Of a DNA stretch of 64,000 nucleotides, positions 38,101-50,100 are shown piece after piece. The notes under the pieces were generated by a model. It saw only the letters and a program-made list of their open reading frames with translations, made no database searches and was not told where the DNA came from. This DNA is from Incurvaria masculella. Its lineage: Eukaryota; Arthropoda; Insecta; Lepidoptera; Incurvariidae. Every line of letters begins with the position of its first letter. The stretch's first letter is position 1. The DNA lies in assembly GCA_946894095.1 (NCBI GenBank), contig OX335641.1:14526501-14590500 (forward strand), in the 5' to 3' direction. A program made the position numbers and the translations under genes.

Positions 38101-41100
38101 AGCTCGCTTTGCCGACACTCCAGGCCACATCTCTTATAATATTGCAAAGATATATTTACTCGCGATTACAACCATGGATAATTCTGCAGCATTTGAAGTG
38201 ACAAGTAAGTGCTCAGCGCAAATAAACGATTGGCGCAGGTGACAAAGACGATAGGACGCACCTGGAAGTAGAGGATGATGGTCCAGATGAGGCCGAGGAC
38301 GACGGGCGGGCGGCCGTCCACGAGGTCGGCCGCGTTGATGTTGACCAGCTTGATGCGCTTGCCGGCGAGGAAGCGCAGCGCCGTGTTCGCGTTGGACAGG
38401 AAGTGAGGCCGCCGCAGCACACGGCCGCGCTCCATGGGCTGTTCACGTATTGCACCAAGAAATTAGCATACGAGCAACACACAGGCGTATGTATTTATTG
38501 CGAAGCGACACCGTTCAATCCAGCTCCGATCTTCCAGGTTACAGCTCCGCGTATTTACGACCTCATTGGCATGGGCATTTTGTAGTAATGCATATAAGTA
38601 TTTAATATACATTCACACCTACACTCGTTATTACACACTACACCACACTTCAACATACTCGACACACACACACTACTTAACCAGACAAATCCCCATTTTA
38701 ATAAATTTAAATACTAATCAGGGAAACATATAATTGGCCTAACCGTATTAGTTCATAAGAAATCTTGTCTATATTTTTGTAATTGGCTGTTTGTTTTCTT
38801 TCTTATAAAAATAAAACCTGGAATTCAGACTTTTTATCGAGTATAAAGCCATTCTCGCCTCAAAAAACGGGGAGTTCTGAATAGGGTGAACTAAAAATTG
38901 CTGCTTTGCAAGGCGCAAGTAAGGTCTTGTGTGGAGTATAGTTCACATCTGAGACGGGTCAGCTGAGTACCTGCTTGGCACTTCAGAGCCATACCGTGCA
39001 TCGCTTCGACAACCCCGAGTCATGCCAGAATTCAAAGACCTCTTCTAAGAGTATAAGAGTCTTTATTTTATCTTAAATAATGCTCTTTGGAGCTGCAGAA
39101 CGCAATTATTCCGTCCCATTTTCACCATCGTTCAAAGCGCAACATGCAGAGAATGCATCCATTCGCTGTACGCATTCCCAAAGATCAGTTAGTTCTTATA
39201 ACTGATCCCGTAGTTCTCTCATCTGTAGGGTCGGTAAGCTTGGGGTCCTTTAAAACTATGTATGAAGAAGCACCTGGCCGGCTGGCGCAATTTTCGCGGC
39301 CCCTATGAAAGTGCCAAATACCATGGGCGTCGTCCGGCACCTATTAGGTGGCGGCCTGGCGTACATCATTTGTGTGTTTTCGTGCTTTACATTAAAAAAA
39401 CATCGTCTTGCATCATTTTGATGAATTCACATTTGCGTAATCGCGGAGACTGTCAGTTTTCAAGATGGTGGCAGCAACCATTTTACAGAATAACGATGGG
39501 TGAAAGAAGAAGCAGTATCAAAGTTTGAAACACTTGGAAAAAATAACGATTTAAGGTATATTTACTTGAATAAATCAAGGTCGGAACAATATCTATGATA
39601 AACATTGTCAGTATGTAAGTATAAGAAATAATAAAGGACGTAAGCATTCGTCCAAGGGATACTGACCAGCCTCTCTCCGGAGAGGACCTCGAGTAGAGCG
39701 AGCAGCTTGGTGCCATCTCGCAGGTCGTGGATGAGGTCGTCGATACGGACCGGCGGTATCCGCTGGAAAAACACGCTTTAAGTCAGACAACGTGACAAAT
39801 ATATCACTCATTTAAACAGCGTTCGTCAGTGGCGAAAGTGACATTTTGAACTGGCGTTTTACATTTGGAAAGCACGAGGGTGGGAAACCTTATTGCCTTT
39901 TGTTTGTTTAAGTCCGTCTTAGAGTTATTTTCAAAATTTTCACTTTTATTAATGTCGCTTTTACCTACACACCTGTTAAAAAGGAAAACTTAGTAACAAA
40001 AATTTTACGTTATTAGTTCAAAATATGTATTTAATTTTATACAGGCGTATTCAGAGAGCCGCCCACTCTGAATACACCTGCAAGAGTATACGAGTAGTAC
40101 CCATCTTGGTCCAGTCAGTACACAGGCGATTATCTCAGAGAGAGAAATTTTACTCAACAAACGCAAACTTTCCCTCAGTAGTTACCTACATTAAGATATT
40201 AAGAGAAAAAAAAATGCAGAGTGAGTTTGTTTCCTAGTTTTCTCAAAATTCGCAGCATAAAAGTGTTCAGTTTAAAATTTACCGATATTTCTGAATTTTT
40301 TGCAAACCTTTGCAGAATCACTTGCATAACATGTAGATAAATAACACTTAGATGAAATAGAAGAACACTTTCTTTTTGATCTAAGGTTCACCATACCAAA
40401 AGTGCCACCAAATGCAACATTTTAAAAATACAGAGTAGATAAATATGTCTGAAATGAGAGAAGTCGCAAATCCTCATAAACCGTTCGCTTTACGCGTCTT
40501 CAGCAGCGGACGTGAGTCGGGTGACGTCAGGCGCGCGTGTAGGAACGCGCTGCATGACAAACGTGACTCATTTATTTCAGTCCTGTTTTGTGACGATGTC
40601 GCTAATTTTATTCATTGCTCGCGGTACATTTTGATGTAGGAACACTTTAATGAAATTCGCGCGGCGAACGCAAAGCTCTGGTCAACAAACAATTTACATA
40701 CATTTCGTGCGAGCAGAATCAAACAGTACAGGAATAAGAATAGAGAAATAAAAGTTCTCAAGATTCACGGCCCCTAGTTAGAACCTCCCGAGCAATATAA
40801 GAAAGTTCCTGGCATGGCACCCAGGTGGTGCATTAGGCTAATATCGAACAGTCCATTTCGTGTTAGCCATCCATGTCTAGTTACATGAAAAAAATCGTAC
40901 TTTAATAAAAACTTTTTTTTTTCGACTCGTAACGCCATAAAAAAATATCATCGAACAAATGTAACACCTCAGTAGGTCCAAACGGAACTCCACACTGATA
41001 ATAAATAATGTTTATCAGCACGAAATAAAATGTATTAAATTTTAAGATGTATCCCTGTTCCAGAACAAAATGTCATTTGATGAAGTTAATACCATGAAAC

Positions 41101-44100
41101 GGACTTATGTCCTTCCAATTTCTCAAGATCGAGTGCAATTTTCAAAATCTTAATTTCTTAATAAATTAAAAAAATAAAACGACAAGTATCACGGGACACC
41201 CGGTAGGAACGATGTTCCTTTCGCGATACATTATGTACAAACACAGACAGGGCCCAGCCACAGATTGCAGTTTCACAAAATTTCAAAACTTACAGCTTAA
41301 AATTTGACGAATATCAATCAGAAGAAAACAAAGAGAAACAAATAACAACTTAAGAGCAACAGAAACTTAAAACTATCGAATCATCTCAATTTCAAGACAG
41401 AGGCCACAAAAAAAACATCTCCTAACAACATCGGTCGGCCTTAGTACTCTTGCCGAAATTTCAATATGATTAAAATGCCATAGAAATTCTAATCCATCTA
41501 AAAGGGAGATCATAAAATTAGAAAAAGCTTCGGGTTAATACAGATATGCCCCAGCCACAGATTAGTGTTACAAAATTCTAACCGTTTCTGTAGCCCGGCC
41601 GGCACGATAGCGAAACAAAAATTCGTTTATCGATCGATACAGCCGTATCGTTCCGTTTAAGCCCCCGCTGCTGGTACTTTCATCAAGGTTTTTACCTTGA
41701 TGAAAGTACCAGCAGCGGTGTCGGTATCACTGTCTGTTTGCCAGCAAAAGTGTCGAGGATGCAATTTTTCGTCTAGCCGTCATCTGCCAAACGCGCGATA
41801 AGGAATATAGTTCCAAAAAAAACTACTGACAGTATTTGAGAGCTCCTTTTTTTAAAAATGTCCCACTTTATGCCCTTATACGACATGCTATACAGTATTA
41901 TTCACTATGTACCTAAAGCTAACGGAAAACTTGCAAGAGTCTAAACCGTCACAATGAAATCCTGGTACATAGTTTGAATTTAACCTCGAATTTAACAGAG
42001 TGCCCGCGCGACCGTTACATGTTCTAAATTGGAAAATTGTCCGAAATCATATCAACATCCTCATCGACGTTTACCCCAATATTTGTTTTCTCAAACAAGG
42101 TTTGAAAACAAATGTTTTCACAAATCTTAAGATCCGATATGGAAGTCGGAAGTCTACATGACTAGACTTAGACTTCCGACTTCCATATCGGATCAGAACA
42201 TTTTTACATATTTTGCTTGTTTTAAATCAAAAATAAATCGATCCATCTCTTCATACACGCTGTTCAATTACGAATAGTACGTACCTGCCCTTCACGAACA
42301 TTTTACCAGTGTGCAAACTGAACAATTACATGCAATACTTACTTTCGATAGGTACGAGTTAATCCAATTGACGAAGGTTTTCTTCTGAACGCGTTCTTGT
42401 TCATCTGAAAACAAAAGAAATTAGAATTAAAATTTATTTACATCAATTTCATAAAGTACTAATGACTTATAAAGTTCCTGTGTTCGCTATGATTTTATTG
42501 AATTTGCAGTTTTTTTAATAATCCGCTAAATAAACTGAAATTGAACACAATGGTTTCACTTGGACGTGTTTTCGCCCATACGTTATTTTCGTAAACTATA
42601 TACATATTGGTATATAGAAAATAATCCTATGCTTATGACCAGTTTTTGTCAAGCTGTTTAGGTACCCAAGTATGTGAAATGATTATGTTCATTTATATAA
42701 ATTTAAATTTTTTTGAAAATAATTAACTATGTTAATTTTCACAAAATTAGGTACCTTTACAGCACCGACGGCTCCAGGATTTAAATTAAGGGGAGGGGGG
42801 AGGGGTGGTCGGGGAAGAGACCGGCAATGTTTCATTGCCGCTCCTACCATCCGAGTTCTACGACCCACACCCCCTGGACCGCCAGTGCCTATAAGAGTCT
42901 ATATCATATCAAGCAGCAGATCAAGTACATTGTTTATTAATATTGTAAAAACATATAGGTATGTTCTCAGTAAGAAGGTACGGGGTCACCGTGCCGCGGT
43001 GGGGGTGAGGCAGACTCCGCCGCGCCGATTCGGCACAAACAGCTGGAGTCTACCTTGGTACATAGGAAAATTATCTATTCAGTTGGGAACTCCATTTATT
43101 GGAACACATGTAAAACTGAGGCCTCTTTCCACAGCTACTCGGTTGGTGCCATCGCATTGATGGTCAAAAGTTGGGGCTTCTTATTGTTCATTGTTTATTG
43201 TATCATTTATATGTCATATTTTATCATTTCCCAATTCACATAACACAACGATAAAGAACCGGCTAGAAACGTTGCTGGAGTTTTTTTTCAACGTCCCAGG
43301 GAGTTAGTCGAAGTATATAAACGTGTTCGTAAATATTTTGGGGAAAACACGGTTGAAACAGGTACAATAGTATTCAGAGTGGGTGGACAAATTTTATTAC
43401 GGGGATTATAGGACATTATAAAACAATCAGTATAGCTGTAAAGCATAAAAATAGTAATAAAAAAATTAAATAAATGAATTTACTCAGTACAGAAATATTT
43501 CTGAGAAATCGTGACCGAGAGTCACTAGATAGGGTCCTAAATGCTAAAGAAATAGGTCTGCATCAACAGCATGGAAGAAGAGCTTCTCCCCCGCCCCCCC
43601 CCCCCCCCACCCACAAATTCGCCTCTGTTTGTTTTTCCGGAAATCCTTCCATTTCCCGAGGCTGACGCCTCCGCCTTGGACGCTGAACGGGTATCGAACG
43701 AAACATAGAATAAGACTCGCCAGCCAATTTGTGAATAGAAATGTTATCTCAAAAATGTAGGCATTATAATTGATCTACCTAATAGGTTTTTAGCTACCTC
43801 AGCATAAAACATATTTTTTTTTGTTCAGTCTACTGATAACAAGAACTATAAGTTTCATAATATTTAGGTTTGCAACGGAAAGTGGTGGAAGGCATACCCT
43901 CCAAAGTATCATATTCTTCCTTTCATATTTTAACTAACTTAAAATACTCTGCAACCAAGATTATGAAATTTTCACCACAACATCGGTGGTAAAACCAAAT
44001 TATTTTGTAACAAAGCTAATAGGCGCATGAGTATAGGAACAGAGCCCCTTGCCCTTATACGACTTGTCACCTAAATTGGCGTTTACGTCAAACCGATCGA

Positions 44101-47100
44101 CTAGCGTTTTAAAATGAATGTAATACGTGGACGTTGCCGTTTACGCCGTCTCCGCGTATTCATACAAATTGGTAGTCCGAGTTTGATTTTGACAACTCGA
44201 AGAAGAAAAATCACAGAATAAGAATTAACAACTTGTATCGATTTGAAGTTTTCTACGTAATTTCGAAGTTCCGTTAACGCAAAATTAGGTGTAAACTCTG
44301 TATTGACTGTACAGGTCTGCAGGCCTATTCTTGGAATTCCGTAATCAGGAATCAGGAAACCCTTGATTGAATTAAAATACCTACTATGCTCCGGAATCTT
44401 TTCATCAAGAAAACCGCTATAAAAGCGGTTTTCGAGACTCAGGATTCCTGATTCCTCATTACGGAATTTCAGAAATAGGCCAGCTGGGAGGGGGATTGTG
44501 ACTGACGGTTGGTGGGCGGGACGGGTGGCGGGAAGCGTGGGGGGGGGGGGCGACACGCACGTGGCACGCGCCGGCACGCGCCGTCTGACGTGTCGCAGTC
44601 GGAAGGAACGGTAAAGTTCTCGTAAAAGGATGTTTCGAACTTAAGGACGGATAAAAGTTTGAAATAATTTAGGGTTTTTCTACACTCCTTCAAAGGAGTC
44701 AGTTTCGGTAGAAAAACTGTGCGACGGCTTGGTGTTAGATCAGCAGGGTTAAGGAACACTGGGTGAGATTGGGTTCTAAAGCGTTGACTGTTTGACCGTT
44801 GAGGCCCTCCTTCCCTGTTCTCAATTACCAGGCGATAGGGTTATTCCCAGGTCGGTACCATCGCGTAAAATATAATGAAGGGTGGTCATAGTGGTAATGC
44901 AAACTATCCGTTTTTACATCCAGTTCAAAGCAGCTGGGCATAGCACAGTTCACATGTGGATTGCTAATATCATTTTTTTGTGGATAAAATTTAGATTAGA
45001 TTTAGGAACATTGACGATGGCACTATACCCTAGATTTAGATTAAGTTCGTAAAATATTTTTGACTGCTTTTACATTGACGATGGGCACTATACCTACACC
45101 AGATTTACGTTAAATTTGCAAGGATCATATTTTTTTATATATATATTTTTAATGTTTCTCCTTATGTTTTTCTTGTGAGCGGTGGTATCGATACATTAAC
45201 TAAGTACTTAAATTTCAATTAAGTTTTAAACTTATTTTGTGACTGGCAAAGTATATTTGACAGTTCTTATATACATACCGATAGCATAGCATAACGATTC
45301 TTGACATGTTCAAGTGTAGGTTTACCTATCTATGAATGCAATAAAACAATTACAATACAATACAATAACAGTTCCATAAAAAACTGTCCATAGGTACATA
45401 AGCAGTTCCACTATCGTACGAGTCACAGTCTAAGATATATTCTATTCGGCCTGAAGAATCCGTACACACCCGGGTCGAGGCCGAGAACTTCGCTTTGTGC
45501 GAGTGATTGCCTAAATTCGACGCGGTTCAGCACCCAACAACGAAACTGGGTCGTTAAATTACCTAGTGGCCCTTCGAGGCGGCTGCGTCCCGCGGGCCGG
45601 GCGCGATTACGTCACCGACGACTCTACTGGCCGCGCGGTTGCGTCACGTCGCACGGCGGCCGTGCTAATGCGAAGGTCGCCAGCACCAATGTCAATGTTG
45701 TCACAATCGTTTATGACGGGCCCCATGGATAGTCCGAGCTAATCCAGAACTGTATCTTATGCAAAGCAATCATTTGGTTCTTGAAAGTTTCAGTTCTAAA
45801 ATTAAATGATGTAAAATTGTGTTTCTACAGAAATATAAAAACCGGCTAAGCGCGAGTCGGACTCGCACACGAAGGGTTCCGTACCATCGTACATGATTTA
45901 ACACTAACGAATCATGTTTTTGTATGGGGTCCCCCTTTAATTGTTATTATTTTTTATTTTACCTACTTCTTGTTATAGCGGCCAAATAAATACACACTCT
46001 GAAAATTTCAGCTCCTTACCTATTACGGTTTATGAGATACAGCCCTGTAACAGACGGCCGGACGGACAGACGGACAGCGGAGGCTTAGTAATAGGGTCCC
46101 GTTGGCACCCATTGGGTAAGGAACCCTAAAAATCCGTGGAAGGGCAATTTGATGATGATGCGATGAGCGCCATAAATGCTGTTACTTATTGTCTTCATTA
46201 GATTATGAATCGTTTAAAACACCTGTCATACTTTTATGTAATTAATGTAAACGGTAATGTATGTAATATAAATGAAGGATAATAATTTATTATTTATCAA
46301 CGTTTTCAAGTTTCCTTTTACGTGAATAGTATTTTTGAAGGGATATATTCACGGAGGATTGATTGCTCAAAGAACATTCAATTATCTCTAGTACCCATTT
46401 CGGCTTCTTTCACAGAATCTAATTCTTTGATATTTTATAACACATAGATTGTTTGTACTCTGCACTTTCGGAGTCATAAGTTGAAAACAAAAATCTATCT
46501 TAAATTATCGTTAAGTAAATAAAACTGTCCTTGAAAATGTTCACACATTCAAAAACTCCTACGTTAGAAACAACACTTATGTAGTAAATCCATATTTTGC
46601 TTGGCACATTTAACATTGTAGATAAGTGATTCCTAAACATTTGATGCTGTCAAGGTTGATTTGTTTTTCTAAATGCGAAGCGAGACGCGGAATATTTAAG
46701 ATACTGTCATAGTGACGATTACGTAGATATTCCAGTTAAGTAAGTTGTATGTTTTTACGACACATGTAACGGTTTTCACACAAAAAAAATTTATTGTGCC
46801 ACTGTTTACTGTTTTAGCACAGTTACAATTCAGTTATTTATGCTATAGTATTTCTTATTACTATTAATGTATTACGGTAAGTATCTATTGATGGTCCAAA
46901 ATAAATAATAATAAAGAGAAAAAATTAATCGATTGAACAGGACCGCTTGGTGAAAATAACACGTGTGACAAATCAGATGATTTTGAAACGGTTATCTTAA
47001 CTGATTGAACATTAGGCATGCAACTGTCCAGTTTCTAGAGGTACAGTAATTTTAACAGATTCGACAGGACCTTTTCACTGAACATAACATGTAAGTAAGA

Positions 47101-50100
47101 ATGGAAAAAATGCTAAAGGTAGAAACAGTTTTCACACAGTTAGGGAAACAGTAAGAGAAAACAGTTATTGCACACGGCTGAAAACATAATTCAAAGATAT
47201 AGTAACATTACTCAGTTGAGTAACCGATTTGCTTAGTTTTCTTTAATTTGACCATCTAGGTTGCGTTGTTGTTATTGGAATCACAGTTAGATGCCCTGAT
47301 TATTTTTTAAAGTGCATATTAATTTGAGGTTCCACAGTGATGTCTTCAGTAATCAGATTTTTTACAAATACGCGGAAGCAATTTGGGTCTGAAGATAAAT
47401 CTTTGGATTTGGGAGATTGAAAGATTCGACCTGCGTGTTTCGGAATATATTTCCGTTTTTCTAGAAAGTTCGAATCCCGTTTCAGGCAAATGACCAGACC
47501 AAACAAATTTCTGCATATCTATTTGCAAAATCTGATTACAAACAAGTGCCGAGACTAATAAGAGACCCAACCTTTAGATCGGGATCACGGCTAGGGTTAG
47601 GGTTATTTTCCGACGCATCGGTGTCATCCGACGTCTTCATAGGGCCTTGAGTTGCCGCCCGTGAACGTTTTGGTAGCGAGATGTCTCGATATTTGGAACC
47701 AATTATAGTTATCCCAACAGGCTAATATATTATGTTTATAGTAGTGCCCTGCCTTGTCACACTATGCTTGGTAACTCCACTGCGCGATCCGTGCGATGGC
47801 GCCATAGCGTGCACTTGCTCTATACAAATGGGCGATCGGCGACGCCATTTCGGGCGAAGGTCGTCCATTGTACTCGCAGGCTCGTCCGTCTCGCACCGTC
47901 CGCTACTAAACTCTTCTCCAAAACAGCTTCTATTCGTTATCGCACTCCTGTATACTTACAATATTCTATACATTTCTTGAGTATGAATGTGTGCGAAGAA
48001 ATGAATGTGTACATTTCTTGAGTATGAATGTGAGTGTGAAGAGGTGCGCTCCATCCAACTAGTTCAATGTAGCCGTGCTCATAAAGGGAAGGTCATGGCA
48101 ACTTATTACTTCGAGAATGCGGGTGTTGGGCCAATACCGTATCGTGACGTAGGACGGGGATTAATCATCCATGACTAGTAACAAAAAAACCTTATGCATA
48201 CATACCGTTAATCTTATTAAAAGAGCATCACGTCAAGTTATCCTTCACTAAAATCGGTAGAGATTTGGAGAGACTATTTCAATCGACGTTTGCGTAGCAC
48301 CCGCAAACGTAGAATATGAAAAAAATTAGGTCTGTAGAGGAAGCGAAAGAAGTATCCTGTGGTCGTACCGATGGCGATCTATCATGCTCTTCTTACTTAA
48401 TCTGTGATGATGCCTAGGGGTAAGGACCCCTCCTGTATGCACAGTTATTTAATAGAATATTACCTATTTATTTCCTATTGCTGTTTTTTTGTGACTCGAG
48501 ATGTGACTGGACCACACATACTATCATGATATTAGCCCGACTCGAGCCCAACACACCTCAAGAAAATTAGCTGCCATGTCAGGACCTTCCTCATATTGGA
48601 TGGCTACAATGCACTAGATGTAAATGACGGACAATTTTCATTGCCGGTTCGACCATTTTAGAAAGACCTACAACCTAGAAAGTAAGAACCAACAGTCTTT
48701 AATTACGTGGAATCCGAACCGCGAACTCTACTTCACCACCTAATCCACTTTGTTGATAGTTAGGGCTTTTCCAACCTTGATCAGGTAGCCGCGAGCGGAT
48801 ATTGCGACACGGCAGCCGCCGCGGCCGACGCACGCGAAGTCGGCGCCGGAAGAGCGGCTGCCGCCGACGCCGCCGACGCCGCCGACGCCGCGGTAGGGCG
48901 CGTCAATGACCGTCGCGCCAGCGGAGCCGGAGGTACCACCGGCCGTTGCTAACGAGGCCAAGGTCGCACTGACAGCTTGACGGAGCTGACGCCTTATTCT
49001 AACTCACTCACTCATTCATTCATGAGACACACTCGCTCACAGCCATCTCGGTACCTATTGCCAACTCGATTAACAATTTTTTGGTTATGTGCAGCGCGGC
49101 ATTTAGCATACGCCAGGCCCTAAAGATGACCGATAACATCCATGCGCTTTAGAACTTTCACGGGGGTTGCGAGATCCATACCGGCCGGCCAGGTGCTTCT
49201 TCACACCATGTTTTAAGGACCCAAGACTGTAGTTTGGGGGAGTACCTCGCGGGAGTGCACTCCACAGTTTACTACCCTATCCTAAGAAAGGTATGTATTT
49301 ACAGGAGGTTAGTTTTAATTCAAGGAATGTCGACTGTAAATGGTTGCAAACCCTGCATTTTCCGTGGTAGGTACTGACGATAACACACAGTGGGAGCCCT
49401 TACATCCCTTTGAAGTTAGAGGGTCTCTAGATTCAGGGGTACCTCGGGGTCATCGACGAGACGTACGGCGCGGCTCTGTCTATGAAGCCAAGCAGATACT
49501 GGATTCGATGCTTCTGAATCTTCCTACAAGTTCGAACGATAATCCACGCAATACCTTATCTGCACCTTGTACAGCTCAGCAGTTTGTCCCAATCCCTGCT
49601 TTTTAGGGTTCCGCACCCACAGGGTGCCAACGGAACCCTATTACTAAGCCTCCGCTGTCCGTCCGTCCGTCCGTCCGTCCGTCTGTCACAGGGCTGTATC
49701 TCAGTAACCGTAACAGATAGACAGCTGAAATTTTCACAGAGTGTGTATTTATTTTGCTGCTATAACAACAAATAGGTAGAATTGAAAAATAATTAAAATT
49801 AAAGAGGGCCCCCATACAAAGAACGTGATTTTTTTGGGAAAAATCTTTTAAGATGGTACGGAACCCTTCGTGTGCGAGTCCGACTCGCACTTGGCCGGTT
49901 TTTTGAGGCCAATATGGCCGACGCAGATTTGTACCCTGGAGTTGCAGTGAACGGTGTGAATTTACGGACCTGTGTGTTGCACTCTTCGAGTCTTACAACG
50001 AGGCACTGCCTGTACTTCTCCACTATGTAGTAACTCAAGTGTAAACAAAGGCATTAAAAATGTGTTCGTTAAGGAAATTATGCTAAGCCCCCGCTTAAGG

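Larger units (their letters stand above)
39763..42342. other. Intron between exons 2 and 3
   Basis: 2,580 bp. It has a CpG-richer patch at 40,480-40,690 with CRE/AP-1-like sites (GGTGACGTCAGG, CGTGACTCAT), a SINE tail fragment (40,755-40,900), and a cluster of short hairpins at 41.67-42.19 kb. No exon recognised. Confidence 0.45.

Noticed and set aside
42131..42194. MicroRNA precursor
   Set aside because: Length fits, but perfect pairing without bulges and other unrelated hairpins nearby make a sequence-formation artefact more likely; kept as a repeat only.
42729..43160. 143-codon plus-strand frame
   Set aside because: Runs through purine-rich and repeat-like sequence. Composition is unlike protein and no motif is recognised.
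44101..44759. Minus-strand frames of 96-158 codons
   Set aside because: They cross MITE ends and a poly-G tract, so they are chance frames.
47468..47479. tRNA gene suggested by a B-box-like GTTCGAATCCCG
   Set aside because: No matching A-box, anticodon stem or acceptor stem at the right distance. The same holds for the minus-strand box near 33,160.
47572..47640. Splicing of the 47.6-kb frame at AAG|GTTGGG into exon 2
   Set aside because: Phase 0 at that donor puts the CH domain out of frame, and the alternate frame has a stop. Only the GTGATC donor fits.
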